Of a stretch of DNA of 44,628 nucleotides, positions 8,575-16,942 are shown piece by piece. The DNA comes from an uncultured Parvularculaceae bacterium (GTDB lineage: Bacteria > Pseudomonadota > Alphaproteobacteria > Caulobacterales > Parvularculaceae): contig CALLPQ010000049.1 of the NCBI GenBank assembly GCA_938015425.1, forward strand, positions 1 to 44,628, given 5' to 3'. The stretch's first letter is position 1. Each line of letters opens with the position of its first letter. Both the position numbers and the translations under genes were made by a program. The notes beneath the pieces were generated by a model. That model was not told the DNA's origin. It saw only the letters and a program-made list of their open reading frames with translations, and made no database searches.

Positions 8575-9438
8575 ATGATTGTCCAAAAACAATTACCGGT
8601 TAAACCATGGATGAACGAGCGCACAAGGCGCTTGCCGGGGCTAGGCTTGATACAATTGGATCAATGGTTGACAATGGATGACGTTTTTGCGCAGCAAATG
8701 GCGTTGCGGGATCAATTATTAAAAAACTGGACAGACATTGTTTATAGATCGCAATTTGTTGCACAGGAGAGTAATCATGAATTGCTTGAATGTGTTTTGG
8801 AAAATATTGCACAAAATAAAGCTTATAGGTTTAAAGATAATATCGTTATTCGTCCTGACGGCGTTCAAATTGCCATTGATTGGGATCAACCTTTGCTTTG
8901 TGCGGGGCGATTGGTTCAGGAAGATTTTTTAATATTAAAGCCGCAGCATATTGCGTTGGGGCAAAATGCCAATCAGTTTATTGAAGATAATGAAACAGTA
9001 AAAAAACCTGTATCTGCACACCAGATTATTGCGGGGAATTTGTGTTTCCCCGCTGGATGGCGATTGTCTGACAAAATGGGTTTGCCTCTATTTGAGGTTC
9101 ATAAAAAAATTCGAAATTATAATAATGTTATTGCTCAGCGTATTGAGCGTATATTGCATAATTTGTCTCCTGAGAAAATTATTATGCGTGCGAACTATTT
9201 GATTTATACAAACCCTGATTTGCATCAACCAAGTGGTGAAGGGGAAGAGAAAACTATCACCCAAGGATTGCAACGCTTTGTGAGGGTTGAGCGTCAAACT
9301 TTACGAAAATTACCAAAGACCAAAGCTATTGTTTTTTCCATTCACACTTATGTGGTTTCGGCGCATAGCCTTTTAAAACCCGAATATGATCAGCTCTTAC
9401 AGTACAGACCGGAGCTACAGGATTTGCCGATTGATTAA
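8575..9438 (+). CDS. DUF3445 (haem-dependent oxidative N-demethylase-like) protein
   Basis: 287 residues matching the DUF3445 family, for which a haem-dependent oxidative N-demethylase (dimethylamine-type) is the characterised member. Visible markers are the N-terminal W-x-x-x-x-R-R-L-P-G-L region, the central L-C-F-P-A-G-W-R-L-S-D-K-M-G-L-P-L-F-E-V-H block, the R-A-N-Y-L-I-Y-T-N-P-D-L-H segment and the C-terminal V-R-V-E-R-Q-T-L-R-K-L-P-K-T-K-A-I-V-F-S-I stretch with H-T-Y-V. No signal peptide or membrane segment is seen. The start is uncertain: GAGAAGG at 8565-8571 sits close to the ATG at 8575, and an in-frame TTG at 8563 would add four residues. Neighbours do not show the substrate, and no partner reductase or other demethylase subunit lies nearby. 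Confidence 0.85.
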   Translation: MIVQKQLPVKPWMNERTRRLPGLGLIQLDQWLTMDDVFAQQMALRDQLLKNWTDIVYRSQFVAQESNHELLECVLENIAQNKAYRFKDNIVIRPDGVQIAIDWDQPLLCAGRLVQEDFLILKPQHIALGQNANQFIEDNETVKKPVSAHQIIAGNLCFPAGWRLSDKMGLPLFEVHKKIRNYNNVIAQRIERILHNLSPEKIIMRANYLIYTNPDLHQPSGEGEEKTITQGLQRFVRVERQTLRKLPKTKAIVFSIHTYVVSAHSLLKPEYDQLLQYRPELQDLPID

Positions 9439-9576
9439 AGAGAATTCTTGTACACTTTTTTCTATAATAAAGAGATTGGCATAAACGGCTATCAATGGGC
9501 GAAAGCTGCTTTTTTCTATTATATGAAGATATTGGTTGACCTGATCGGAGGGCTGATTGAAAAGGAATGTGGGCAA

Positions 9577-9594
9577 CGCCCCCCCAACGGGGCG
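9577..9594 (+). promoter_or_regulatory. GC-rich hairpin in the serC leader (candidate serC-motif RNA)
   Basis: CGCCCC (9577-9582) pairs with GGGGCG (9589-9594) 29 bases before the serC start, in a 184-base AT-rich leader. A ribosome site (AGGAG within GAGAGGATAGGAG) follows. A structured RNA called the serC motif is known upstream of serC in some Alphaproteobacteria; whether this hairpin belongs to it cannot be decided by eye. Confidence 0.3.
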
Positions 9595-9622
9595 CGCTTA
9601 TCTGAGAGGATAGGAGATTATT

Positions 9623-10849
9623 ATGAATACACAAATGCCGGTGCGCAACACGGTGAAAAAATCTGCGCAAGAAAACACGCCAATAAATACGCCAGTAAAT
9701 TCGCCAGTGGTTAAACCGGTGCGGCCCTATTTTTCATCGGGCCCTTGCGCGAAAAGACCCGGCTGGTCTCCCTCGAATTTTTCACAAGATACATTAGGTC
9801 GGTCTCACAGGGCTGCGGTTGGTAAAGCGCGATTACAAGAAGCGATTGATAAAACCCGTACCTTATTGCAAGTCCCGAACGATTATCGAATAGGAATTGT
9901 ACCCGCTTCTGACACAGGGGCTGTGGAAATGGCTATGTGGTCGCTGCTAGGTGCCCGTCCGGTTGACATACTCGCATGGGAAAGTTTTGGCGCGGGATGG
10001 GTCACCGATGCGGTTAAGCAATTAAATCTTGATCCTAATGTTTATACGGCGCCTTATGGGGAGATTGCTGATCTGGTTGCCATTCACCCGGATCATGATT
10101 TGGTGTTCACATGGAATGGCACGACTTCGGGTGTTCGGGTGCCTAATGGAGATTTCATCAGTGATCAGCGCAAAGGGTTAACCATTTGCGATGCGACCTC
10201 GGCGGTATTTGCGCAAAAACTTGATTGGTCAAAACTGGATGTGACCACTTGGTCATGGCAAAAAGTTTTGGGGAGCGAAGCCGCCCACGGCATGTTGATT
10301 TTAAGCCCCCGCGCTGTTGAACGTCTGGAAAACTATACACCTCCATGGCCAATGCCAAAAATATTTCGCCTCACTAAAAATGGCAAACTGAATGAAGGAA
10401 TATTTAAAGGGGCAACGATTAACACCCCTTCCATGTTGTGTGTTGAAGACTTTATTGATGCTTTATCATGGGGGGAGAGCATTGGGGGGCTTGATGCTTT
10501 ATGCGCGCGCGCTGATGATAATCTACATTCCATAAGTCAATGGATAGAGAAAAGCTCTTGGGCCGGGTTTCTGTGTCAAAAAACCGAGTTGAGGTCTAAC
10601 ACATCTGTATGCATATCGATTATGGATCCTGATATAGCGGCATTGCCCGAGGATAAACAATATAGTTTCATAAAAGCGATGGCAAAATTATTGGAAGACC
10701 ATAAGGTTGCGTTTGATATTGCCGGATATCGCGATGCACCGCCGGGACTTCGTATATGGTGCGGCGCAACTATAGAAAACGCCGATATAAAGGCTTTAAT
10801 GCCGTGGCTGGATTGGGCTTTTTCATGTGTAAAAGCTGATCTTGATTAG
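9623..10849 (+). CDS. serC: Phosphoserine aminotransferase
   Basis: PLP enzyme converting 3-phosphohydroxypyruvate and glutamate to phosphoserine and 2-oxoglutarate, the second step of serine synthesis, also used in pyridoxal phosphate synthesis. The 408 residues contain F-S-S-G-P-C-A-K-R-P at about 37-46, S-H-R-A-A-V-G, the W-N-G-T-T-S-G-V segment, I-C-D-A-T-S-A-V-F and the PLP lysine at 214 in T-W-S-W-Q-K-V-L-G-S. This is the variant with S-W-Q-K-V-L-G-S-E-A-A-H-G typical of Alphaproteobacteria. The first 33 residues are a polar, Asn/Thr/Pro/Val-rich extension with repeated N-T-P/N-S-P units. The start is supported by AGGAG about 10 bases upstream. serA follows after 48 bases and catalyses the preceding step, so the pair forms an operon. 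Confidence 0.96.
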   Translation: MNTQMPVRNTVKKSAQENTPINTPVNSPVVKPVRPYFSSGPCAKRPGWSPSNFSQDTLGRSHRAAVGKARLQEAIDKTRTLLQVPNDYRIGIVPASDTGAVEMAMWSLLGARPVDILAWESFGAGWVTDAVKQLNLDPNVYTAPYGEIADLVAIHPDHDLVFTWNGTTSGVRVPNGDFISDQRKGLTICDATSAVFAQKLDWSKLDVTTWSWQKVLGSEAAHGMLILSPRAVERLENYTPPWPMPKIFRLTKNGKLNEGIFKGATINTPSMLCVEDFIDALSWGESIGGLDALCARADDNLHSISQWIEKSSWAGFLCQKTELRSNTSVCISIMDPDIAALPEDKQYSFIKAMAKLLEDHKVAFDIAGYRDAPPGLRIWCGATIENADIKALMPWLDWAFSCVKADLD

Positions 10850-10897
10850 TTTGTTGCCTCCATTTCATTTTTTTACTTATTAAAAGAAAGACATATT

Positions 10898-12493
10898 ATG
10901 TCCGTACCCACTAAACCTGTTGTATTAATTTCTGATGCCCTGAGCGAACGCGCTATCAACGTTTTTAAAGAACGCGGCGTCGAAGTGGATTATCAACCAA
11001 CCCTTGGCGGCGATAAAGAAAAGCTATTATCTATTATTGATCAATATGATGGCCTTGCCGTGCGCTCTGCCACCAAAGCCAATAAAGATGTTACTAAAGC
11101 CGGAAAAAACCTGAAAGTCATTGGTCGCGCGGGTATCGGTGTGGATAATATTGATATCCCTGCGGCAACGGCAAAGGGCATCGTTGTGATGAACACGCCG
11201 TTCGGAAACGCCATCACGACAGCGGAACATGCGATTGCGATGATGTTTTCTCTAGCCCGTAAAATTCCGCAGGCTAATCAATCGACCCATATGGGTAAAT
11301 GGGAAAAGTCAAAATTTATGGGGGCTGAGCTATATGGTAAAACCCTTGGCCTTATTGGGTGCGGAAATATTGGTTCTATTGTGGCAGATAGAGCCATTGG
11401 CTTGAAATTGCGCGTTATTGCGTTTGACCCGTTTTTGTCAGAGAAAAGGGCATTAGAGTTAGGCGTTGAAAAGGTCGAACTTGATGACTTATTAAATCGC
11501 GCTGATATTATCTCGTTACATACACCGCTTACGGATAAAACAAAAGATATATTGGGTGCCAAAAATTTGGCGAAAACCAAAAAAGGGGTGCATATCATTA
11601 ATTGCGCCCGCGGCGGTTTGGTGAACGAGACGGCGTTAAAGGCGGGCCTTGATAGTGGGCATATCGCGGCGGCGGCATTGGATGTGTTTGAAGTGGAGCC
11701 CGCTAAGGAACATGCTTTGTTTGGTTATGATAATGTGGTGTTAACCCCCCACCTTGGGGCTTCCACGCGCGAGGCCCAAGAAAATGTAGCGGTTCAGGTG
11801 GCTGAACAAATGGCTGATTATTTGGTCCGGGGCGGGGTCACCAATGCGTTAAATATGCCATCGGTATCGCCAGAAGAAGCCCCGCGTTTGAAACCTTTTA
11901 TCGAGCTGGCTGATAGTCTGGGGCTTTTTGTGGGGCAGCTTATTGAAAGTAGTATTAAGGGTATTGAAATTATCTTTTCTGGTGAAGTCGCGAAACTAAA
12001 CACCAAACCCTTAACCGCTTCAGCGGTTGCAGGTATTTTAAAGCCTATGCTCTCTGACGTTAACATTGTGAATGCACCGTCTTTAGCTAAAGAACGCGGG
12101 GTAGCGATTGCGGAAACCTATCGTGATGAGGTGGAAAATTTTGATAGTATGATCCGGCTTCGGATTATCACGGAAAATCAAACGAGATCGGTTTCTGGTG
12201 CTTTGTTTGGGTCCGTACCGCGGGTGATTGATGTGCGCGATGTGGCGATGGAGGCATCGTTTACACCCCATATGTTGTTTGTGAGCAATAAGGACAAGCC
12301 CGGTTTTATCGGGGCTCTTGGTGTGGCTTTGGGGGATGCGGGTGTGAATATTGCGACTTTTAATCTTGGCCGCTCGGCTAGTGGCGGTGATGCGATTGCT
12401 CTGGTTGCGGTTGATGAAGCGGTGAGTGAGGCAACCCTTGCGAAGGTGCGCGATCTTGATCATGTGACGCAGGTAAAAGCCCTAAGATTTTAG
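10898..12493 (+). CDS. serA: D-3-phosphoglycerate dehydrogenase
   Basis: Oxidises 3-phosphoglycerate to 3-phosphohydroxypyruvate with NAD, the first committed step of serine synthesis. At 531 residues it is the long form, with the catalytic and NAD domains, an intervening (allosteric substrate-binding type) domain and a C-terminal ACT domain. The NAD motif G-L-I-G-C-G-N-I-G lies at 151-159. The N-C-A-R-G-G-L-V-N-E stretch, the D-V-F-E-V-E-P motif and T-P-H-L-G-A-S-T with the catalytic His follow in order. The ACT domain begins around F-T-P-H-M-L-F-V-S-N-K-D-K-P-G-F-I-G, suggesting serine control. The AAAGAAAG stretch before the ATG is the likely ribosome site. It directly follows serC. Confidence 0.97.
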   Translation: MSVPTKPVVLISDALSERAINVFKERGVEVDYQPTLGGDKEKLLSIIDQYDGLAVRSATKANKDVTKAGKNLKVIGRAGIGVDNIDIPAATAKGIVVMNTPFGNAITTAEHAIAMMFSLARKIPQANQSTHMGKWEKSKFMGAELYGKTLGLIGCGNIGSIVADRAIGLKLRVIAFDPFLSEKRALELGVEKVELDDLLNRADIISLHTPLTDKTKDILGAKNLAKTKKGVHIINCARGGLVNETALKAGLDSGHIAAAALDVFEVEPAKEHALFGYDNVVLTPHLGASTREAQENVAVQVAEQMADYLVRGGVTNALNMPSVSPEEAPRLKPFIELADSLGLFVGQLIESSIKGIEIIFSGEVAKLNTKPLTASAVAGILKPMLSDVNIVNAPSLAKERGVAIAETYRDEVENFDSMIRLRIITENQTRSVSGALFGSVPRVIDVRDVAMEASFTPHMLFVSNKDKPGFIGALGVALGDAGVNIATFNLGRSASGGDAIALVAVDEAVSEATLAKVRDLDHVTQVKALRF

Positions 12494-12592
12494 AGTTTTA
12501 TGTTGGTGGTGGCATTTGCTATACGAACAGAAACCCGATATCACAAAGCTATATGAACCGGATGGCTTTATAATAGATTTGGGATAGGTTTT

Positions 12593-14317
12593 ATGACACG
12601 CGTTTTGATCACTTCGGCGCTGCCTTATATTAATGGAATTAAACATTTAGGGAACTTGGTTGGCTCCATGTTACCAGCTGACGTATATGCCCGGTTTCGC
12701 CGTCAGTGCGGCGATGAGGTCGTGTATATTTGTGCGACGGATGAGCATGGCACCCCGGCGGAGCTCGCGGCGGCGGCGGCAAACCAATCGGTCGAAGACT
12801 ATTGCGCTGACCAGTTTAAAGTTCAGGCACAAGCGGGGGATGCCTTTGGTTTGAGTTTTGATCATTTCGGGCGATCTTCAAATCCGGCCAATCATCTTTT
12901 GACCCAACATTTTGCCAATGTTCTGGAAGATAATGGATTGATTGAGGAGCGCGGCGATAAACAGGTTTATTCTAACGCGGATCAACGGTTTTTGCCTGAT
13001 CGATATGTAGAAGGAACGTGCCCCCATTGTGATCACGAAAAAGCCCGGGGGGACCAATGTGATGGGTGTGGGCGACTGCTTGACCCTATTGAATTAAAAA
13101 ACCCTTATTCGGCTGTGTCTGGTTCCCATGATGTGGAAGTGCGCGAGACGCGCCATCTTTATTTATTGCAATCAAAACAACAATCGCAAATTGAAAACTG
13201 GCTGGAGCAAAAAACCAGCTTTCCCAGCCTTACACGATCGATTGCCAAAAAATGGTTGAAAGAAGGGTTAAGAGACCGCGCCATCACGAGAGATTTAAAA
13301 TGGGGCATTCCGGTAATGCGCAACGGGGCGGTGCGCGAGGGATATGAGGAAAAGGTTTTCTATGTCTGGTTTGATGCCCCTATCGAATATATTGCTGCGA
13401 CCCAGGAATGGGCAGAGAAAAATGGTGATGATTGGCAAAGATGGTGGAAAACCGATAAGGGTGCGGACGAAGTTGAATATGTGCAATTTATGGGGAAAGA
13501 TAATGTTGCTTTCCATACGGTCAGTTTCCCCGCGACCTTGTTAGGGTCGGGGGAACCTTGGAAAAGTGTTGATACATTAAAATCTTTAAACTGGTTGACA
13601 TGGTATGGCGGGAAATTTTCCACCAGTGAAAATCGCGGTATCTTTATGGATCAGGCTTTAGAGATATTGCCAGCGGATTATTGGCGCTGGTATCTTATGT
13701 CCAATGCCCCTGAAAGTGATGACGCCTCTTTTACGCTGGAGCATTTTGCTAGTGTTGTGAACAAGGATTTGGCCGATGTTCTGGGCAATTTTGTCAACCG
13801 GATCACCCGGTTTTGTAATTCTAAATATGGTGCCCAATTACCTGAGGGGGGCGAATGGGGTGAGCTGGAGGATAAGCTAGCCACTCAGTTACAAGAAAAA
13901 GTGGATAGCTATAAGAAAAACCTAAGCGCGATGGAGTTTCGCAAAGCGTGTGCAGATTTGCGCTCTACCTGGGTTGCGGGCAATGAATATTTACAAGAGA
14001 GCGCCCCGTGGACCATGTTTAAAACAGACCCGACCCAAGCGGCTTTGCATGTGCGTACGGGGCTGAATTTAATTCGCTTATTTGCACAGCTTAGTGCACC
14101 CATTATTCCGTTTACCGCTGAAAAAATGTTAGCGGTCTTTGGCGAAAAAAGTGAAAGCGGCAAGGTTGGTGAAAATTTGTGGCCCGATGATGTTAAATCA
14201 GCATTGACTGCGATGGCGGTTGGCCGTGATTTCCATTTGCCGGAAGTGATGTTCACCAAAATTGATGATGACCAATTAGAAGAATGGACCGTAAAATTCG
14301 GGGGAGAAAAAACATGA
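12593..14317 (+). CDS. metG: Methionyl-tRNA synthetase
   Basis: Charges tRNA-Met in the cytoplasm. The 574-residue class I enzyme shows [14 protein letters not shown] (residues 8-21, carrying the HIGH equivalent HLGN), [10 protein letters not shown], and a zinc knuckle with C143-x2-C146 and C156-x2-C159. The KMSKS equivalent is K-F-S-T-S at 341-345, the variant found in the four-cysteine MetRS subgroup. The C-terminal anticodon-binding helical domain is present; the C-terminal tRNA-binding (Trbp111-like) extension is absent. The TGA stop overlaps the next gene as ATGA, so translation of the small membrane protein downstream is probably coupled to it. Confidence 0.96.
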   Translation: MTRVLITSALPYINGIKHLGNLVGSMLPADVYARFRRQCGDEVVYICATDEHGTPAELAAAAANQSVEDYCADQFKVQAQAGDAFGLSFDHFGRSSNPANHLLTQHFANVLEDNGLIEERGDKQVYSNADQRFLPDRYVEGTCPHCDHEKARGDQCDGCGRLLDPIELKNPYSAVSGSHDVEVRETRHLYLLQSKQQSQIENWLEQKTSFPSLTRSIAKKWLKEGLRDRAITRDLKWGIPVMRNGAVREGYEEKVFYVWFDAPIEYIAATQEWAEKNGDDWQRWWKTDKGADEVEYVQFMGKDNVAFHTVSFPATLLGSGEPWKSVDTLKSLNWLTWYGGKFSTSENRGIFMDQALEILPADYWRWYLMSNAPESDDASFTLEHFASVVNKDLADVLGNFVNRITRFCNSKYGAQLPEGGEWGELEDKLATQLQEKVDSYKKNLSAMEFRKACADLRSTWVAGNEYLQESAPWTMFKTDPTQAALHVRTGLNLIRLFAQLSAPIIPFTAEKMLAVFGEKSESGKVGENLWPDDVKSALTAMAVGRDFHLPEVMFTKIDDDQLEEWTVKFGGEKT

Positions 14318-14547
14318 TTGAAATTATCGGATGGGTCGGCGCAAGTCTTTTATTATTATCTTACGCCTTATTGTCATCAAAAAAGATATCCGGCCAAAGT
14401 TTGAATTATCAATTAATGAATTTTGGCGGTAGTGCCTGTTTGTTGACCAATGCCTATTTTAACGGAGCGTGGCCTTTTGTTTTGCTGAACGCCGTATGGG
14501 CAATTGTGGGGATTGTTACTTTAAGTAGAATTATTTTGATAAAATAG
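14314..14547 (+). CDS. Small CBU_0592-like membrane protein
   Basis: 77 residues, almost entirely hydrophobic, with three helices (about 4-20, 32-48 and 52-72) and the short polar loop [13 protein letters not shown] between the first two. The pattern I-G-W-x-G-A-x-L-L-L-L-S-Y and N-x-x-G-x-x-x-L matches the CBU_0592-like domain, whose function is unknown. The start at 14314 is supported by GGGGAG at 14301-14306 and by a 4-base overlap with the metG stop. A longer in-frame start inside metG (14284) lacks such a site. It is likely an inner-membrane protein expressed with metG. No functional link is evident. Confidence 0.75.
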   Translation: MIEIIGWVGASLLLLSYALLSSKKISGQSLNYQLMNFGGSACLLTNAYFNGAWPFVLLNAVWAIVGIVTLSRIILIK

Positions 14548-14602
14548 ATTTCTATAGAGATTATTAGGTGCAGTGTTTTTAATCCAGAAAATAATGTGGA
14601 AA

Positions 14603-14646
14603 ATGACCAATAGAGTGCGTTACGTATTAAAAAACCTATTGGCCAT
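14603..14646. terminator. Candidate bidirectional terminator in a convergent gap
   Basis: ATGACCAATAG (14603-14613) pairs with CTATTGGCCAT (14636-14646), 11 positions with one A-C mismatch, around a 22-base loop containing six consecutive A. It lies between the convergent CBU_0592-like gene and the blaR1-like gene. There is no long T-run directly after the stem on either strand, so termination is inferred from position. Confidence 0.35.
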
Positions 14647-14670
14647 CATGTAGATTAAACTGCGACGAGA

Positions 14671-16302
14671 TTATTTTTTAACTTTCTCTAATTCTTTTTC
14701 TATTTTCTTTAAGTCTTCCAGTCGTTTTTCAAGTTTCTCACGGGTTTCCCGAATGCGCTCAACGCTTTTTATTTCTTCTTCTTTTAAGCTTGCTATGGCG
14801 CTTTCAATTGCTTTTATTTCGGAACCTGATTGATGAATTAAAGCACCATCATCGCAAACAATAGTAAAAGTTGTATCTGGGTTAAATATGACTGATTTTT
14901 TTTGTATTTCATCGTCATTACTTTTTATGATGAAGGATTTTACAATTTTCTCATGTTGATCGCCTTCTTTTGTAGTGCTAACTTTTTTATCTTTTATAGC
15001 ATTGTTGATGGTGTTACATTTTGCATCCGTGCCTTCTATGAAAAATGCATTGTCGGCATCATTTTTTATAACGAAATCAACTGTGCCAGTCATTATGTCA
15101 TCAATGTCGTTGGTATCGATAATGTCACCATTAATTTTAGTGATCATTAATTTTTTTTCATCTTCGCCTATTGTTTTAACGATGATCTGCTTTTTTGTTT
15201 CGGCTTCGCTTTTGGTTTCTTGTTTCGCATAACCATATTGCGCGGTAAGGGCCAAGCTTGCCAATGTGATTGTGCTTATAGTGGCGGCGCCAAGAAGACG
15301 GCGTTTCGGGGATGGGATTGATTTCATCAGCATAAGTCTTTCCTTTAGTTCATGATTAAGGGGTAAGCCCAAAGTGTGGGCAGGCAGGGAATGTTTTGTG
15401 GATGCGAGTGATCCAGTTGTTGAATTTTTTGCAGCCTTCATAATAGCGCTTGCATAAGTATGGGTTTTTGAGTGTGTGCCATTATCTTGTGTTGATTTTT
15501 GCAAGACGATTGCATCGCAAGAGGTTTCTTGATCAGCGCGGAAATAGCGCCATGCAAAATGCACAATCGGGTTAGGCCATTGTAAAGCCCTAAACAACAA
15601 GGCACCGAAGGTTATCCATAAATCACCTCGTTGAATATGGGCTATCTCATGGGTGATTGCCATTTCGCGCTCGGCTTCGTTATAGTCTTCCATAAATGAT
15701 TTAGGCAGTATAATGACAGGCTTAAAAAGGCCGGTTACAAGGGGCCCCGTTTCATTTGTGGCTATGCGGATTTTGATGTTGTGATTGTTTTTTAATTTAG
15801 TTTTTAAATCTACATAGATAGATTGAGGTGCCGGTTTTGAGTTTTCTATAATTAGTTTATTAAACAGATTCTGTTTGGCCAGTTGAGAGCAAGCCCATAA
15901 AAGTGCACAACCGATCCATATAAATAAGAGTGTTTGAAGCAATAGGGGAGATAAAAGAGTTGTTTCCGGTGTGGCTTGGGCGGCGTCAATATTAACAAAT
16001 TGTATCGTTTGATTGACTAATGGTGATTGAATTTCTGGCTGTTTAAGAATTGCTAGCTCCGGCAAGGCAAATCGTAATAGTGGAAGAGCCCATAAGGCAT
16101 AAGCGGCTTGTGGTCCGAAAAAGCGTGCAACGGGTTTACGGATAAGAATGATTAAACCAATGAGAATTGAGACAATGATTGTCGTTTGCACTAGCCAAAT
16201 TAAGATATGGTTTTGATCGATGCCCGCAGTTAAAGCAAATTGCTGGTTGAAACTGGTGAGTGGCTGAATGATTGAAGTGTGCATTAAATTACTGAGCATC
16301 AT
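14671..16302 (-). CDS. BlaR1/MecR1-like M56 membrane metalloprotease
   Basis: An inner-membrane sensor protease that in the BlaR1 family relieves repression by promoting cleavage of its BlaI partner. The 543 residues have helices at about 33-54, 66-85 and 117-141, a cytoplasmic zinc-protease domain with H218-E-I-A-H222 followed by E-T-S-C-D (259-263), and another helix at about 335-356. Unlike true BlaR1 there is no penicillin-binding sensor: the last 185 residues form a polar presumed periplasmic domain with cysteines at about 429 and 483 and end in a strong Lys/Glu heptad-like coiled coil (about 505-543). The start overlaps the blaI-like gene by 14 bases, so they form one transcript. What it senses is unknown. 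Confidence 0.88.
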   Translation of the reverse strand: MMLSNLMHTSIIQPLTSFNQQFALTAGIDQNHILIWLVQTTIIVSILIGLIILIRKPVARFFGPQAAYALWALPLLRFALPELAILKQPEIQSPLVNQTIQFVNIDAAQATPETTLLSPLLLQTLLFIWIGCALLWACSQLAKQNLFNKLIIENSKPAPQSIYVDLKTKLKNNHNIKIRIATNETGPLVTGLFKPVIILPKSFMEDYNEAEREMAITHEIAHIQRGDLWITFGALLFRALQWPNPIVHFAWRYFRADQETSCDAIVLQKSTQDNGTHSKTHTYASAIMKAAKNSTTGSLASTKHSLPAHTLGLPLNHELKERLMLMKSIPSPKRRLLGAATISTITLASLALTAQYGYAKQETKSEAETKKQIIVKTIGEDEKKLMITKINGDIIDTNDIDDIMTGTVDFVIKNDADNAFFIEGTDAKCNTINNAIKDKKVSTTKEGDQHEKIVKSFIIKSNDDEIQKKSVIFNPDTTFTIVCDDGALIHQSGSEIKAIESAIASLKEEEIKSVERIRETREKLEKRLEDLKKIEKELEKVKK

Positions 16303-16681
16303 TTTTTAAAGACTCCAATAAGATTTCTAGTTCCGCAATGTCATCGGCGCTTAACCCGTTTGGACTTTGGGCAAGGTGTGCGACCAGAGGCGCGGCGCGG
16401 CCATTAAATAATTTGTCTACGAATTGACGGGTTTCTACTTTGGTATAATCGGAACGGCTTATGGTGGGCTCATACAAAAACCGCCGTCCTTCTTGTTGGT
16501 GTTTTAATATTGATTTTTCGGTGAGGCGGGCCAATAAGGTTTTTACAGTTGTTAGGCTCCAACTGGTTTGCGGGGCGATGAGTTTGGCAATTTGAGACGC
16601 GGCCAAGGGTGCTTGCTCCCATAAAATCTCCATCACCTGATATTCGGCCTGGGTTATCTTTTCTATGGGTTTTTGTGTCAT
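16289..16681 (-). CDS. BlaI/MecI-family transcriptional repressor
   Basis: 130 residues with the BlaI layout. The N-terminal winged helix spans about 10-75, with Q-A-E-Y-Q-V-M-E-I-L-W, A-A-S-Q-I-A-K-L-I as the first helix of the HTH and S-L-T-T-V-K-T-L-L-A-R-L-T-E-K as the recognition helix, followed by the wing E-G-R-R-F-L-Y-E-P. The C-terminal part (about 85-130) is the dimerisation region. Family members bind TACA/TGTA dyads as dimers and are removed by the partner M56 protease. Two such dyads lie 74-113 bases upstream of its start, so it probably represses itself and perhaps the divergent amidohydrolase gene. No beta-lactamase or penicillin-binding-protein gene is in the window. Confidence 0.9.
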   Translation of the reverse strand: MTQKPIEKITQAEYQVMEILWEQAPLAASQIAKLIAPQTSWSLTTVKTLLARLTEKSILKHQQEGRRFLYEPTISRSDYTKVETRQFVDKLFNGRAAPLVAHLAQSPNGLSADDIAELEILLESLKNDAQ

Positions 16682-16754
16682 TGGATGCTCCGGTTTTGGG
16701 CTTGGGTTGGCCGATATCGGTTCAATGATCGAAAATTAAACCTTGATCGATAGC

Positions 16755-16770
16755 GATTACATTCGTAGTC
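16755..16770. promoter_or_regulatory. BlaI-type operator dyad 1
   Basis: GATTACATTCGTAGTC is an imperfect inverted repeat: the GATTAC arm and GTAGTC arm pair in 5 of 6 positions. It contains the TACA core of known BlaI/MecI operators. It lies in the gap between the blaI-like gene and the forward amidohydrolase gene. Its twin starts 24 bases further on. Confidence 0.6.
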
Positions 16771-16778
16771 ATAGAATC

Positions 16779-16794
16779 GATTACAAGTGTAGTC
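16779..16794. promoter_or_regulatory. BlaI-type operator dyad 2
   Basis: GATTACAAGTGTAGTC has the same outer arms as the first dyad and an inner TACA...TGTA core. The two sites are offset by 24 bases (a little over two helical turns), which would suit two repressor dimers on a similar face of the DNA. Confidence 0.6.
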
Positions 16795-16942
16795 AACAAT
16801 AAATAATCAAAATCAGGTTATATGCGGTGAAACGAGCAAATTCTGCGCTACCGTGTTGGGTTAAAATCGGTTAATCATATTTTAAAGAAGCAATTAACAA
16901 GAATTGAAATCACACAAAGATAAAATCAAAAAAGGGTATGAA

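Noticed and set aside
9463-9468. TATAAT as a -10 for serC
   Set aside because: No -35-like hexamer at suitable distance; TTGTAC is only 8 bases away.
14671-16681. A beta-lactam resistance locus
   Set aside because: No beta-lactamase or PBP gene is present and the BlaR1-like protein lacks a penicillin-binding sensor.
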